NCBI GenBank assembly: GCA_945903445.1
Contig: CAMDNZ010000013.1
Coordinates: 13,238 to 77,237 of the forward strand
Length of the DNA: 64,000 bases
From: Bordetella parapertussis
Lineage (GTDB): Bacteria; Pseudomonadota; Gammaproteobacteria; Burkholderiales; Burkholderiaceae_B
Reading direction: 5' to 3'
Positions 34,870 to 44,952 of this stretch are shown here, piece after piece; positions within the stretch are counted from its first letter, which is position 1; every line of letters begins with the position of its first letter. Made by a program: the position numbers and the translations under genes. The notes beneath the pieces were generated by a model, which saw nothing but the letters and a program-made list of their open reading frames with translations, was not told the origin of the DNA and did not search any database.

Positions 34870-37455
34870 TCACACCGAGACGGTATCTGCTACGTCTTTA
34901 TAGTCGGCGATTTGATCGAAGTTCAAGTACTTGTAGATCTTGTCGCCGTTTTCATTGATGACGCCGATATCCGCCATGTATTCGCCTTTGGTCGGAATCC
35001 GGCCCAGGCGCGAACAAATGGCAGCCAGTTCGGCCGAACCCAGGTACACATTGGTGTTTTTACCCAAACGGTTCGGGAAGTTGCGAGTCGACGTGGACAT
35101 CACGGTCGCACCTTCGCGTACCTGTGCCTGGTTGCCCATGCACAGTGAGCAGCCTGGCATCTCCATGCGCGCCCCGGCCACGCCCAATACACCGTAATGG
35201 CCTTCTTCGGTCAGTTGCGCCGCGTCCATTTTGGTGGGCGGTGCGACCCACAGCTTGACCGGAATATCGCGCTTGCCCTCCAGCAGCTTGGAAGCTGCAC
35301 GGAAATGGCCGATATTGGTCATGCAGCTGCCAATGAACACTTCGTCGATTTTCGCGCCCGACACGTCCGACAGCGTTTTCACGTCGTCGGGGTCATTAGG
35401 GCAGGCGACGATGGGCTCGTGTACGTCGGCCAGATCGATATCGATGATGGCCGCGTATTCGGCATCCGCGTCGGGTTCGAGCAGTTTCGGATCGGCCAGC
35501 CAGGCTTCCATGGCTTTGATGCGCCGGACCAGCGAGCGCTCGTCTTCGTAGCCATTGGCAATCATCCACTTCAGCATCACGATGTTGCTGTTGATATATT
35601 CGATGATGGGCGCTTGATTCAATCGCACGGTGCACCCCGCGGCCGAGCGTTCGGCCGAGGCATCGGACAGCTCGAATGCCTGTTCGACCTTCAAGTCGGG
35701 CAGACCTTCGATTTCCAATACGCGCCCGGAGAAAATGTTCTTTTTGTTCTGCTTGTCGACTGTCAACAGCCCCTGCTTGATGGCATACAACGGAATCGCA
35801 TTGACTAGGTCGCGCAGCGTGACGCCGGGTTGCAGCTTGCCTTTGAAGCGCACCAGTACCGATTCAGGCATGTCCAGGGGCATCACGCCCGTGGCTGCAG
35901 CGAACGCCACCAGGCCCGAGCCTGCCGGGAACGAGATGCCAATCGGGAAGCGGGTGTGCGAATCGCCGCCCGTGCCAACCGTGTCGGGCAGGAGCATGCG
36001 GTTTAACCACGAGTGAATGACACCGTCGCCCGGACGCAGAGAAATGCCGCCACGGGTGCTGATGAACTGCGGCAGCGTGTGGTGCGTCTTGACGTCCACA
36101 GGTTTGGGATAGGCTGCCGTGTGGCAGAACGACTGCATGACCAGATCGGCCGAGAAACCCAGGCACGCCAAATCTTTCAGTTCGTCGCGCGTCATCGGGC
36201 CGGTGGTGTCCTGGCTGCCTACCGAGGTCATGCGCGGTTCGCAGTAGGTGCCGGGGCGCACGCCTTGACCTTCCGGCAAGCCACAAGCGCGACCGACCAT
36301 TTTCTGTGCCAGCGAGAACCCTCGTGGGGTGGTGGCGGGATTGCGCGGCAAACGAAACAGTTCGGACGGGGCCAGACCCAGCGCTTCGCGCGCTTTGGCG
36401 GTCAGGCCGCGGCCAATGATCAGCGGAATACGGCCGCCGGCACGCACTTCGTCGAACAGAACGTCCGATTTGACGGTGAATTCGGCGATGACTTCGCCGT
36501 TCTTCAGCGCCACACCTTCATAGGGGCGCAGTTCGACGACGTCGCCCATGTTCATTCGCGAAACATCCAACTCGATCGGCAAGGCGCCGGCATCTTCCAT
36601 CGTGTTGTAGAAAATGGGGGCGATCTTGCTGCCCAGACAGACGCCGCCGAAGCGCTTGTTGGGAACGTAGGGGATGTCTTCGCCGGTGAACCACAGTACC
36701 GAATTGGTGGCCGACTTGCGTGACGAGCCGGTGCCGACCACATCGCCCACATAGGCGACCAGGTGGCCTTTGTCTTTCAAACCATTGATGAAGCCGATCG
36801 GGCCGGTCTTGCCGGGTTCTTCCGGGGTGATGCCGTCGCGCGGGTTCTTGAGCATGGCCAGGGCATGCAGCGGAATGTCGGGGCGGCTCCAGGCGTCGGG
36901 TGCGGGCGACAGATCGTCGGTGTTGGTTTCGCCGGTCACCTTGAATACGGTGATGGTCAGGCTTTCGGGCACTTCCGGACGGCTGGTGAACCACTCGGCA
37001 TTGGCCCAGCTTTGCAGTACGGCGCGGGCGTTGGCGCAGCCGCCATCGGCGCGTTCCTTCACATCGTGGAATGCATCGAACATCAGCAAGGTTTTCTTCA
37101 ACCCCTCCGCAGCGATGGTGCCCACTTCGGCATCGCCCAGCAATTGAACCATCGGACCAATGTTGTAGCCACCCAGCATGGTGCCCAACAGTTCGGTGGC
37201 GCGCGCACGCGACAACAGCGTGCACTTTTCGGTGCCCAGTGCGACGGCGGCCAGATAGGAGGCTTTGACCTTGGCGGCGTCGTCCACGCCAGCAGGCACG
37301 CGATGCGTGAACAGATCCAGCAGGACCGCGTCCTCGCCCGCAGGCGGCGACTTCAGCAGCTCGATGAGATCGGCGGTTTGTTGGGCCGACAGCGGCAGGG
37401 GAGGAATACCCAGCGCAGCGCGTTCGGCAACGTGTTGGCGATAAGAGGCGAGCAT
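34870..37455 (-). CDS. acnB: Aconitate hydratase B
   Basis: 861 residues, full length. Main TCA-cycle aconitase, with an N-terminal HEAT-like domain unique to AcnB ([26 protein letters not shown]). Iron-sulfur and active-site signatures include [55 protein letters not shown] and [11 protein letters not shown]. In organisms with the PrpC/PrpD methylcitrate cycle and no AcnD, AcnB also hydrates 2-methyl-cis-aconitate, which would connect it to the prp genes 1.6 kb away. AGGA lies about 7 nt before the ATG. The shared TCTTATATAAGA operator lies 65 bp upstream. Confidence 0.97.
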   Translation of the reverse strand: MLASYRQHVAERAALGIPPLPLSAQQTADLIELLKSPPAGEDAVLLDLFTHRVPAGVDDAAKVKASYLAAVALGTEKCTLLSRARATELLGTMLGGYNIGPMVQLLGDAEVGTIAAEGLKKTLLMFDAFHDVKERADGGCANARAVLQSWANAEWFTSRPEVPESLTITVFKVTGETNTDDLSPAPDAWSRPDIPLHALAMLKNPRDGITPEEPGKTGPIGFINGLKDKGHLVAYVGDVVGTGSSRKSATNSVLWFTGEDIPYVPNKRFGGVCLGSKIAPIFYNTMEDAGALPIELDVSRMNMGDVVELRPYEGVALKNGEVIAEFTVKSDVLFDEVRAGGRIPLIIGRGLTAKAREALGLAPSELFRLPRNPATTPRGFSLAQKMVGRACGLPEGQGVRPGTYCEPRMTSVGSQDTTGPMTRDELKDLACLGFSADLVMQSFCHTAAYPKPVDVKTHHTLPQFISTRGGISLRPGDGVIHSWLNRMLLPDTVGTGGDSHTRFPIGISFPAGSGLVAFAAATGVMPLDMPESVLVRFKGKLQPGVTLRDLVNAIPLYAIKQGLLTVDKQNKKNIFSGRVLEIEGLPDLKVEQAFELSDASAERSAAGCTVRLNQAPIIEYINSNIVMLKWMIANGYEDERSLVRRIKAMEAWLADPKLLEPDADAEYAAIIDIDLADVHEPIVACPNDPDDVKTLSDVSGAKIDEVFIGSCMTNIGHFRAASKLLEGKRDIPVKLWVAPPTKMDAAQLTEEGHYGVLGVAGARMEMPGCSLCMGNQAQVREGATVMSTSTRNFPNRLGKNTNVYLGSAELAAICSRLGRIPTKGEYMADIGVINENGDKIYKYLNFDQIADYKDVADTVSV

Positions 37456-37519
37456 GTCAGATCCTGATGGCAGGTTGGAATACCCCCATTGTAAGACGGG
37501 GCATCCAGCGCATCAAGAG

Positions 37520-37539
37520 TCTTGTATCTTATATAAGAC
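37520..37539. promoter_or_regulatory. TCTTATATAAGA operator upstream of acnB
   Basis: TCTTGTATCTTATATAAGAC, with the perfect 12-bp palindrome at 37527-37538. It lies between the divergent acnB and 37666 genes, so it could affect either; the parallel with acnA and mdh points to acnB. Confidence 0.75.
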
Positions 37540-37665
37540 GTGCTGGAGCGTCACAATCATTGTGTAGCGCTGCGCTTTGATGGCAAAACCCCTGGCACGT
37601 CGATTGCTAAGTAAGGGTTTTCCATGCTTCGTGCTGTTGTGCGTAGCCACGTCAAGGAGTGTCTC

Positions 37666-38301
37666 ATGTCGAAATTCATGTCTGCACGTACCCGAAATAT
37701 CGCTTGGTCCGCCTTTGGCGCAATGGTGTTGTCCGGGTCGGTCATGGCGGCCAGTAGTGACAGCCGCGCCATCGACGAGCAGTACAAGCGCGATGTCGCG
37801 GCCTGCAACAGCGGCCAGTCCCACCAGGATAAGCGTACCTGCTTGCAAGAGGCCGGTGCAGCGCGCCAGGAGGCCCGCCGCGATCGCCTGATGCGCAGTG
37901 GTTCAGCCTATGAAACCAATGCCATTCAGCGTTGCGTCCGCCTGCCGGCCGAGAGCCGCGCGGCTTGCGAAGCGCAGATGAGTGGCCAGAACACCACCAC
38001 ATACGGCAGTGTCGGTGGTGGCGGCGTGATTCGAGAAACCACCATTACCGTGCCTGTCGGCACGCCGGGTTCGACCACCGGCGCGGGGGCACCAGCGACG
38101 GGTTACGCGCCGCCTCCGCCCGCAGGGGGTTACAACAATCCGGGCTACGCCCCGACGCCTGCTGCCCGCCCGTCGACCATGACGCCGCCAGCTGTGCCAG
38201 CCCGGCCGTCGCAACCCAGCTATGGCACGCAGCCAAGCTATGGTAGTCAGCCCGCTGCGCCGGGGTATACGCCGCCGCCCGCACCTGCTACGCGCTACTA
38301 A
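37666..38301 (+). CDS. Secreted proline/glycine-rich protein of unknown function
   Basis: 211 residues. N-terminal signal sequence (TRNIAWSAFGAMVLSGSVMA, cleavage after VMA-A). A helical, charged domain with four cysteines follows (VAACNSGQSHQDKRTCLQEAGAARQEARR...RCVRLPAESRAACEAQ). From residue ~120 it becomes low-complexity: GSVGGGG, then Pro/Gly/Tyr-rich repeats such as YAPPPPAGGYNNPGY, YGTQPSYGSQP and a final PPPAPATRY. Exported, probably periplasmic or surface-associated. AAGGAG about 7 nt before the ATG at 37666 fixes the start. Divergent from acnB; a terminator follows. Confidence 0.82.
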   Translation: MSKFMSARTRNIAWSAFGAMVLSGSVMAASSDSRAIDEQYKRDVAACNSGQSHQDKRTCLQEAGAARQEARRDRLMRSGSAYETNAIQRCVRLPAESRAACEAQMSGQNTTTYGSVGGGGVIRETTITVPVGTPGSTTGAGAPATGYAPPPPAGGYNNPGYAPTPAARPSTMTPPAVPARPSQPSYGTQPSYGSQPAAPGYTPPPAPATRY

Positions 38302-38324
38302 GCTGTAGCCGCGTGGTGCGTGAT

Positions 38325-38362
38325 AAGCCCAGGCCCAGTATCAAACCGGGTCTGGGCTTTTT
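38325..38362 (+). terminator. Rho-independent terminator after the proline-rich secreted protein gene
   Basis: Stem AAGCCCAG/CTGGGCTT (38325-38332 with 38352-38359), with additional imperfect GGCCC/GGGT pairing inside, followed by T's to 38362. Lies 24 bp past the stop. Confidence 0.85.
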
Positions 38363-38496
38363 GACGCCCGGGGGACGTTCTTACTCTTCGTCCTCATTCC
38401 TGTGATGGACGCTTCGTTCTTGGCTTTTTAATGTCAAGCGTCGTTCTCGAGCAGATTTCGACAGGTTCGAGGGGCTCGACACCGCCTGGATCGGGT

Positions 38497-38910
38497 TTAG
38501 CGCGTCAGCAGCAACGAAGTCCAGACCGTCAACATGGCAAAAATGCCCAGCAGGCATCCTCCCCAAAAACCAACCACCGGCCACTTGACCGCCAGTGGCA
38601 GCTCGCGCGGATCGACGTTCTTCAGCAGCTTGTTTGCGTTACCGATCAAGGACCAGGTCGTGCGGGGAAACGAGATGCGAAAAAAATAATCCAGCGTGAT
38701 GGCCGCCTGGATTGAGAACGGATACTGATGGAACGCGCGCTTTTCCAGGTAAGGATGCTGGAAGGCCGCATTAATGCGTCGGCTGCTTAGAAATAGCACG
38801 GCGCCGCTCACGCTGGCTGCGGCGAAACACGCCACCAGCAGGCTGAACGAGAAGGTGAAAACGTAGGTCAGAACAGAATTCATAGGAAAAAAGGCGTGGA
38901 CGTTAGACAT
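38497..38910 (-). CDS. Small inner-membrane protein of unknown function
   Basis: 137 residues with two hydrophobic segments (about residues 12-40 and 108-135) and a polar middle containing HQYPFSIQAAITLDYFFRISFPR and LIGNANKLLKNVDPRELPLAVKWPVVGFWGG. The layout vaguely recalls UspB-type stress proteins, but I see no real match. A second ATG at 38883 is possible; neither start has a clear ribosome site. Downstream of prpD on the same strand but 136 bp away. Confidence 0.6.
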   Translation of the reverse strand: MSNVHAFFPMNSVLTYVFTFSFSLLVACFAAASVSGAVLFLSSRRINAAFQHPYLEKRAFHQYPFSIQAAITLDYFFRISFPRTTWSLIGNANKLLKNVDPRELPLAVKWPVVGFWGGCLLGIFAMLTVWTSLLLTR

Positions 38911-39046
38911 GGGCAGATTAGCTCGATGTGCTCAGCGGGCGCGATCGCGGACTGCATCGAAGGCCAGGAGCATAATGCATCGCGCGGGCCGGAAAGTCTT
39001 CCGAACCCGCACGAGGGTACTGTATGAGGCAATACGCCGAGTTGTC

Positions 39047-40498
39047 TTAGATCACGTACATATCCACGTACTCATGCACCGGCATCTTCTCCAGCGCCGC
39101 TTGATCCAGCGACACTGCCAGAATGCGCTGTTGTTGCTTGGTCGGGAAGCGCCGCGCCAGGTTGGTGCGGAACTTCGCTTCCAGCAGCGCAATGCCATCG
39201 GTGCGACGACGTTTATGTCCGATCGGGTACTCGCAGACGATTTCGTCCAGGGCGCTGCCGTCATTGAATTCGACGGTCAACGCATTGGCGATCGAGCGTT
39301 TGTCCACGTTGTGATAATCAAGGGTATAGGCCGGATCTTCGACGCACACGATCTTGTCGCGCAGGGCATCGATGGCCGGGTCGTTCGCGACGTCGTCCTC
39401 GTAGTCGGCAGCGGTCAGGCGGCCATATAGAATGGGAACGGCCACCATGTACTGCACGCAATGATCGCGGTCGGCGGGATTGTTCAGCGGACCCTTCTTG
39501 TCGATGATGCGGATGCACGCCTCGTGCGTGCGGATGGTCACCCGCTTGATGTCGTCGGCGCGTTTGCCACTGGCCTTCAAACGCTCATGAATCTCCATGG
39601 CGCATTCGACTGCGGTTTGCGAGTGAAACTCGGCCGGGTAGGAAATCTTGAATAGCACGTGCTCCATCACATAGCTGCCATACGGGCGCTGGAACTTGAA
39701 GGGCTGGCCTTTGAACAGCACGTCGTAGAAGCCCCAGGTTTTCGCAGACAACACCGACGGATAGCCCATTTCGCCCGTCTTGGCGATCAGGGCCAGACGC
39801 ACCGCACGACTGGTCGCATCGCCCGCCGCCCAGCTCTTGCGGCTGCCCGTGTTGGGAGCGTGGCGATAGGTGCGCAGGCTTTGTCCATCGACCCAGGCCA
39901 GCGACACGGCATTGAGCACTTCCTCGCGGTTCAGTCCCAGCATCTGGGCGACCACTGCGGTCGAGGCCACCTTCACCAGAACCACGTGATCCAGACCCAC
40001 CCGGTTGAACGAGTTCTCCAGGGCGATACACCCCTGGATTTCGTGTGCCTTGATCATGGCAGTCAGCACGTCGCGCATGGTCAAGGCAGCGCGACCGGCT
40101 GCCACGTTGTTGCGCGACAGCCAGTCGGCCGTGGCCAGGATGCCGCCCAGGTTATCCGACGGATGGCCCCATTCGGCCGCCAGCCACGTGTCGTTGAAGT
40201 CCAGCCAGCGGATCATCGTGCCGATGTTGAAAGCGGCCTGAATGGGATCGAGCTGGAACTGCGTGCCTGGCACTTTTGCACCATGCGGCACGATCGTTCC
40301 GGGCACGACAGGCCCCAGCAGTTTCGTGCAGGCTGGATACTCCAGCGCCTCCAGGCCGCAGCCCAGTGTGTCGATCAGGCAATTGCGTGCCGTTTCGTAG
40401 GCCAGCGTGCTGTCGATTCGATAGTTGAGGACGTAATCGACGATATCGACCAAAACTTGATCGGGATCGGGACGGACGTTGGAGATCGGGGCGGACAT
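39047..40498 (-). CDS. prpD: 2-Methylcitrate dehydratase
   Basis: 483 residues, full length. PrpD removes water from 2-methylcitrate in propionate breakdown. MmgE/PrpD family signatures: [60 protein letters not shown], and the C-terminal [18 protein letters not shown]. It is the cofactor-independent classical type. AGGAA lies about 9-13 nt before the ATG. It starts 16 bp after prpC, so it is the last gene of the prpBCD unit. Confidence 0.96.
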   Translation of the reverse strand: MSAPISNVRPDPDQVLVDIVDYVLNYRIDSTLAYETARNCLIDTLGCGLEALEYPACTKLLGPVVPGTIVPHGAKVPGTQFQLDPIQAAFNIGTMIRWLDFNDTWLAAEWGHPSDNLGGILATADWLSRNNVAAGRAALTMRDVLTAMIKAHEIQGCIALENSFNRVGLDHVVLVKVASTAVVAQMLGLNREEVLNAVSLAWVDGQSLRTYRHAPNTGSRKSWAAGDATSRAVRLALIAKTGEMGYPSVLSAKTWGFYDVLFKGQPFKFQRPYGSYVMEHVLFKISYPAEFHSQTAVECAMEIHERLKASGKRADDIKRVTIRTHEACIRIIDKKGPLNNPADRDHCVQYMVAVPILYGRLTAADYEDDVANDPAIDALRDKIVCVEDPAYTLDYHNVDKRSIANALTVEFNDGSALDEIVCEYPIGHKRRRTDGIALLEAKFRTNLARRFPTKQQQRILAVSLDQAALEKMPVHEYVDMYVI

Positions 40499-40514
40499 AT
40501 TCTGTGCTTCCTGT

Positions 40515-41702
40515 TTACTTGCGTTTCTTGAGCGGGACGAAGCTCTGGTCTTCGGGGCCCACGTAGTTGGCGGTAGGGCGGATGATCTTGTTGTCTACGC
40601 GCTGCTCAAGCACGTGCGCCGCCCAACCGGCAGTGCGTGCAATGACGAATAGCGGCGTGAACATGGCGGTCGGCACGCCCATCATGTGGTAGCTGACCGC
40701 AGAGAACCAGTCGAGATTAGGGAACATCTTCTTCGCGTCCCACATGACCGCTTCCAGGCGTTCGGCGATGTCGTACATCTTGGTGCTGCCGCCCGATGCC
40801 GACAATTTGCGCGCCACCTCTTTGATGACTTTGTTGCGTGGGTCGGAGATCGTATAGACCGGATGGCCGAAGCCGATCACCACCTCTTTGGCCTCGACCC
40901 GGCGACGAATGTCGATCTCGGCCTCGTCGGGATTGGCATAGCGCTTTTGGATATCGAAGGCGACTTCGTTGGCACCGCCGTGTTTCGGTCCTCGCAAGGC
41001 CCCGATCCCGCCGGCGATGGCCGAGTACATGTCCGAACCCGTACCGGCAATCACCCGGGCGGTAAAGGTGGACGCGTTGAACTCGTGTTCGGCATACAGA
41101 TTGAGCGATACGTGCATGGCGCGCACCCACTCCTGGCTCGGCGCAGCGCCATGCAGCAGGTGCAGAAAATGACCGCCGATGCTGTCGTCGTCGGTATGGA
41201 CGTCGATGGCGCGGCCGTTGTGGCTGTAGTGATACCAATACAGCAGCGCCGAACTCAGGCAGGCCAGCAGTTTGTCGGCAATGTCGCGTGCGCCTGCGGC
41301 GCTGTGATCGTCGCGCTCGGGCAAGACGCAGCCCAGCACCGAGACGGCGGTGCGCAGCACATCCATGGGATGGCTGGCCGCGGGCAGGGCTTCCAGTGCG
41401 TCTTGCACGGCAGCGGGCAATCCGCGCAGACTTTTCAGCTTGGCCTTGTAGCCCCGCAATTCGCCCTCATTGGGCAACTTGCCGTGTACCAGCAGATAGG
41501 CGATTTCTTCGAATTCGGAGGTTTGTGCGATATCCAGAATGTCGTAGCCACGATAGTGCAATTCGTTGCCGTTCTTGCCGACGGTACACAGCGCGGTATT
41601 GCCTGCTACGACGCCGGACAGGGCGACGGATTTTTTAGGTTTGAATCCCGGTTTTGCGGGCTCTTCCTGAGTGGTCGGCTGTTTTTTTTCGGTGCTCGCC
41701 AT
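40515..41702 (-). CDS. prpC: 2-Methylcitrate synthase
   Basis: 395 residues from the ATG at 41702 (AGGAG about 7 nt upstream); the frame is open to 41879 but the extension is not protein-like. Condenses propionyl-CoA with oxaloacetate. It has the citrate-synthase catalytic blocks ([53 protein letters not shown]) and is clearly the dimeric PrpC type by length and by [16 protein letters not shown] near the start. The N-terminus has a Lys/Pro/Glu-rich lead of about 25 residues. Located 55 bp after prpB. Confidence 0.95.
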   Translation of the reverse strand: MASTEKKQPTTQEEPAKPGFKPKKSVALSGVVAGNTALCTVGKNGNELHYRGYDILDIAQTSEFEEIAYLLVHGKLPNEGELRGYKAKLKSLRGLPAAVQDALEALPAASHPMDVLRTAVSVLGCVLPERDDHSAAGARDIADKLLACLSSALLYWYHYSHNGRAIDVHTDDDSIGGHFLHLLHGAAPSQEWVRAMHVSLNLYAEHEFNASTFTARVIAGTGSDMYSAIAGGIGALRGPKHGGANEVAFDIQKRYANPDEAEIDIRRRVEAKEVVIGFGHPVYTISDPRNKVIKEVARKLSASGGSTKMYDIAERLEAVMWDAKKMFPNLDWFSAVSYHMMGVPTAMFTPLFVIARTAGWAAHVLEQRVDNKIIRPTANYVGPEDQSFVPLKKRK

Positions 41703-41757
41703 CGTCTCTCTCCTTGTGGGGGGACTACTCAAAACAAATAGGCCGGGTGGCCGTCGA

Positions 41758-42651
41758 TCAACGTCCTTGCTTCTTGGCAAACAGGGTGTCGAGCTGCGAC
41801 TCGTAGGCGTGGTAGCCGATACGGTCATACAGTTCTTCGCGGGTTTGCATGGTGTCCAGCACGTTCTTCTGATGCCCATCGCGCCGAATCGCGGTATAGA
41901 CGTTCTCGGCCGCTTTATTCATGGCACGAAATGCCGACAGGGGATACAACACCATGCCGACGCCGACCTCGCGCAACTCGTCTACGGAAAACAGCGGGGT
42001 CTGACCGAACTCGGTGATGTTGGCCAGAAGCGGCACGTTGACCGCATCGGCAAATTTCCGATAGGTCGGCAGGTCGTAGGCGGCTTCGGCAAATATGGCG
42101 TCGGCACCGGCCTCGACGCACGCTTGCGCGCGTTCGATGGCGGCATCCACCCCATGCGAGGCGATGGCATCGGTGCGAGCGATCAGATAGAAACTGTCGT
42201 CCGTGCGGGCGTCGGCGGCGGCTTTGACGCGATCGGCCATTTCTTCGGTCGAGACGATTTCCTTGCCTGGTCGATGGCCGCAGCGCTTGGCACCGACCTG
42301 ATCTTCGATATGGCAGGCGGCCGCGCCGAACTTGATCAGGCTTTTGATGGTGCGTGCGATATTGAAAGCCGAAGCACCGAAGCCGGTGTCGATATCGACC
42401 AAGAGCGGCAGCTCGCACACGTCGGTGATGCGGCGCACGTCGGTCAGTACGTCGTCGAGCGTGTTGATGCCCAGATCGGGCAGGCCCAGCGATCCAGCGG
42501 CGACACCGCCACCAGACAGGTAGATTGCGCGGTAGCCGGCACGTTTGGCCAGCAACGCATGGTTGGCATTGATCGTGCCGACGATTTGCAGGGCTTGCTC
42601 GGCAAGCAGGGCGGCGCGAAAGCGCTCACCGGGACTAGCGAGGCGGGGCAT
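41758..42651 (-). CDS. prpB: 2-Methylisocitrate lyase
   Basis: 297 residues. Cleaves 2-methylisocitrate to pyruvate and succinate, the last step of the methylcitrate cycle. The catalytic signature [10 protein letters not shown] is present, with [34 protein letters not shown] and [11 protein letters not shown], all typical of PrpB and distinct from isocitrate lyase. AAGGAG about 7 nt before the ATG. It lies 70 bp downstream of mdh on the same strand, separated by a GC-rich hairpin, so mdh readthrough into prpBCD is plausible. Confidence 0.97.
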   Translation of the reverse strand: MPRLASPGERFRAALLAEQALQIVGTINANHALLAKRAGYRAIYLSGGGVAAGSLGLPDLGINTLDDVLTDVRRITDVCELPLLVDIDTGFGASAFNIARTIKSLIKFGAAACHIEDQVGAKRCGHRPGKEIVSTEEMADRVKAAADARTDDSFYLIARTDAIASHGVDAAIERAQACVEAGADAIFAEAAYDLPTYRKFADAVNVPLLANITEFGQTPLFSVDELREVGVGMVLYPLSAFRAMNKAAENVYTAIRRDGHQKNVLDTMQTREELYDRIGYHAYESQLDTLFAKKQGR

Positions 42652-42680
42652 GCGGTCTCCTTTTTATAGGCATCGGGCCC

Positions 42681-42703
42681 GCCTGCGCGGGCGGCGCGCA
42701 GGC
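42681..42703 (-). other. GC-rich hairpin between mdh and prpB
   Basis: Stem GCCTGCGC/GCGCAGGC (42681-42688 with 42696-42703); an overlapping alternative is GCCCGC/GCGGGC (42677-42682 with 42687-42692). There is no T tract, so full termination is unlikely; it might attenuate readthrough or stabilise the mdh message. Confidence 0.5.
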
Positions 42704-42721
42704 ACCCGCGCAGCTTGAGGC

Positions 42722-43711
42722 TTATTTCAGCAGGTGCTGAACGCCGTCACGCTCTTCCAACAGTTCCTTCAGGGTGAAGTCCAGGCGCTCGCGCGAGAAC
42801 GCATCGATGTCCAGATCCTTGATAACGGTGTATTCGCCGTTCTGCGTGGTGACCGGCAGGCCGTAGATGATGCCTTCGGGAATGCCATAGGCGCCGTCCG
42901 AGGGCACACCCATGGTGACCCATTTACCGTTGCTGCCTAGCACCCAGTCGCGGACGTGGTCGATGGCGGCGTTGGCCGCCGATGCCGCCGACGACAGGCC
43001 GCGTGCTTCGATGATCGCAGCGCCACGCTTGCCCACCTTGGGGATGAACGTGTCACGGTTCCAGGCGTCGTCGTTGATCAACGCAGGCAGGCTTTCGCCC
43101 TTCACGGTGGCGAAACGCGTGTCCGGGTACATCGTGGGCGAGTGGTTGCCCCACACGACCAGTTTTTCGATGTCGGCCACGGGCTTGCCGGCCTTGGCCG
43201 ACAGTTGCGACAGTGCGCGGTTGTGGTCCAGACGCAGCATGGCGGTGAAGTTCTTGGCTGGCAGGTCCGGTGCCGACTTCATCGCGATGTAGGCATTGGT
43301 GTTGGCGGGGTTGCCCACCACCAGCACTTTCACGTCGCGGCTGGCGACTTCGTTCAGGGCCTTGCCTTGTGCGGTGAAAATCTGAGCGTTGGCCGACAGC
43401 AGATCCTTGCGCTCCATGCCGGGGCCACGGGGGCGTGCGCCCACCAGCAAGGCGATATCGGCGTCTTTGAATGCGGTCAGCGGATCGCTGTGAGCGGTCA
43501 CTTCTTGCAGCAGGGGGAATGCGCAATCGTCCAGTTCCATGATCACGCCCGACAGCGCCTTTTGCGCTTTCTCGTCGGGGATCTCCAGCAATTGCAGGAT
43601 GACCGGCTGATCCTTGCCCAACATTTCACCTGATGCAATGCGGAAAAGCAGGGCGTAGCCGATCTGGCCGGCGGCGCCCGTGACGGCGACTCGCTTGGCG
43701 GGTTTGGACAT
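42722..43711 (-). CDS. mdh: Malate dehydrogenase (NAD)
   Basis: 329 residues from the ATG at 43711, which has GGAG 8 nt upstream; the frame continues to 43810 without similarity. Oxidises malate to oxaloacetate. The NAD loop [21 protein letters not shown], the active-site loop [35 protein letters not shown] and the catalytic histidine in [16 protein letters not shown] are all present. This is the longer type found in betaproteobacteria. Its promoter shares the double TCTTATATAAGA operator with the divergent gntR gene. Confidence 0.97.
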   Translation of the reverse strand: MSKPAKRVAVTGAAGQIGYALLFRIASGEMLGKDQPVILQLLEIPDEKAQKALSGVIMELDDCAFPLLQEVTAHSDPLTAFKDADIALLVGARPRGPGMERKDLLSANAQIFTAQGKALNEVASRDVKVLVVGNPANTNAYIAMKSAPDLPAKNFTAMLRLDHNRALSQLSAKAGKPVADIEKLVVWGNHSPTMYPDTRFATVKGESLPALINDDAWNRDTFIPKVGKRGAAIIEARGLSSAASAANAAIDHVRDWVLGSNGKWVTMGVPSDGAYGIPEGIIYGLPVTTQNGEYTVIKDLDIDAFSRERLDFTLKELLEERDGVQHLLK

Positions 43712-43814
43712 GGTCGATCTCCGTAAAATTAGGGTTGTCGTGCGCAATAACGCGTGAACCAGTGTAATGCGCTTGACGGGCATCCTAGAAGGAAAAGCAG
43801 GGGTCGTCAAATGC

Positions 43815-43840
43815 TCTTATATCTTATATAAGACATAAGA
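43815..43840. promoter_or_regulatory. Double operator between mdh and gntR
   Basis: The 20-mer TCTTATATCTTATATAAGAC plus a further ATAAGA half-site. Together they form a 26-bp inverted repeat with 13-bp arms differing at one position. It is 40-65 bp before the gntR start and about 104 bp before mdh, well placed for control of both, including autoregulation. Confidence 0.8.
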
Positions 43841-43879
43841 CGTTGGACATCAGCGATGGTGCTGTGCGAAAATAGTGGG

Positions 43880-44665
43880 ATGTCTGAAGTCCGGCCCGAT
43901 TCGCTCATCCGATCCGGCGCCTCGTCGAGTAAATCGGCGGGCGCGGGGGCCGCGTTTTCCCCGCTGTACCGCCAGATCAAGGCTTTGCTGGTGCAAAGCC
44001 TCGAGCAGGGCGAATGGAAGCCGGGGGAACTCATTCCCAGCGAATTCGATCTCGCCGCACGTTTTCAGGTCAGTCAGGGAACGGTGCGCAAAGCCGTGGA
44101 CGAACTGGCCGCCGAACACATGTTGCAGCGCCGCCAGGGCAAGGGCACGTTCGTGTCCACCCATCATGAAGCGCGCACGCGCTTCCGCTTCCTCCGATTG
44201 GCCCCCGACGACGAAGGCGAAGCCGTTCTGGCCGAAAGCCGCGTGCTCGATTGCCGCCGCTTGCGGGCCAGCGCCGACGTCGCGCGCGCCTTGGACTTGC
44301 GCGTTGGCGAGCCGGTCGTGGCCATCCGCCGTTTGCTGTCTTTCGGTGGAGCACCTTCGGTCGTCGACGATATCTGGTTGCCGGGCGTGCCCTTCAAAGG
44401 CTTGACTGCCGAATTATTGCAACACAATCGGGCGCCGCTGTATGCGCTGTTCGAGTCGGGTTTTGGCGTCAGCATGGTACGTGCTGACGAGAAGCTACGT
44501 GCCCTGAACGCGCCTGCCGATATTGCCGCGATTTTGCGTATTACTTCCGAGCAGCCGGTGCTGCAAGCCGAGCGGGTGTCCTACACCTACGGCGACAAGC
44601 CGATGGAGCTGCGGCGGGGGTGGTATTTAACCGAGCGGTATCACTACCGTAATAGCTTGAATTGA
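43880..44665 (+). CDS. GntR-family transcriptional regulator with UTRA domain
   Basis: 261 residues from the ATG at 43880; an ATG at 43856 would add eight. Winged-helix domain (residues ~28-100): PLYRQIKALLVQSLEQGEW, PGELIPSEFDLAARFQVSQGTVRKAVDELAAEHMLQRRQGKGTFV. Ligand-binding UTRA domain (residues ~115-255): RRLLSFGGAPSVVDDIWLP, LYALFESGFGVSMVRADEKLRA, VLQAERVSYTYGDKPMELRRGWYLTERYHY. This is the HutC/FarR type that binds small-molecule effectors. Placed between mdh and sdhCDAB, and downstream of the operator it presumably binds, it is the natural candidate regulator of the TCA genes here. Effector unknown; a TCA or methylcitrate-cycle acid would fit the context. Confidence 0.9.
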   Translation: MSEVRPDSLIRSGASSSKSAGAGAAFSPLYRQIKALLVQSLEQGEWKPGELIPSEFDLAARFQVSQGTVRKAVDELAAEHMLQRRQGKGTFVSTHHEARTRFRFLRLAPDDEGEAVLAESRVLDCRRLRASADVARALDLRVGEPVVAIRRLLSFGGAPSVVDDIWLPGVPFKGLTAELLQHNRAPLYALFESGFGVSMVRADEKLRALNAPADIAAILRITSEQPVLQAERVSYTYGDKPMELRRGWYLTERYHYRNSLN

Positions 44666-44770
44666 CAGGGGATTTTCCAGGTATTTGATGACCTGCCCCG
44701 TCAATGAGCGAGAATATCGTGTTTGCCTGGACGGGCATGAAATGAAATACAGCATGACAAGATTGAGACA

Positions 44771-44908
44771 CATACCCGTTCAAGACCCGTACGTGTTCAA
44801 GGCTTACCCGTTCGAAGTATGCCGGTTCACCAGATGCCGGGTGAAAGAAGTACCGGTTCAAGAAATACCCGTTACAGCATTATCCGTTCCAGTACGTGCA
44901 CGTTTTCT
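44771..44908. repeat. Imperfect 15-bp-period repeat upstream of sdhC
   Basis: A degenerate unit like TACCCGTTCAAGNNN recurs with its GTTC-type core at about 44778, 44795, 44810, 44825, 44841, 44856, 44871, 44886 and 44902, mostly 15 bp apart. It ends about 45 bp before the sdhC start codon. A 79-codon frame crosses it (44685-44924) and would give a five-residue periodicity, but it has no supporting features. Confidence 0.65.
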
Positions 44909-44952
44909 GCAATTCCGTCTTTAGTAACTAGTAACGACACATTGAGGCCGTC

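Noticed and set aside
41703..41879. 59-residue N-terminal extension of PrpC
   Set aside because: Overlaps the end of prpB, low-quality sequence, and a strong Shine-Dalgarno supports the ATG at 41702.
44771..44908. CRISPR-like array
   Set aside because: Unit is only 15 bp with no distinct spacers, imperfect, and no cas genes are present.
44685..44924. 79-codon frame across the 15-bp repeat before sdhC
   Set aside because: No ribosome site or similarity; the five-residue periodicity follows from the DNA repeat.
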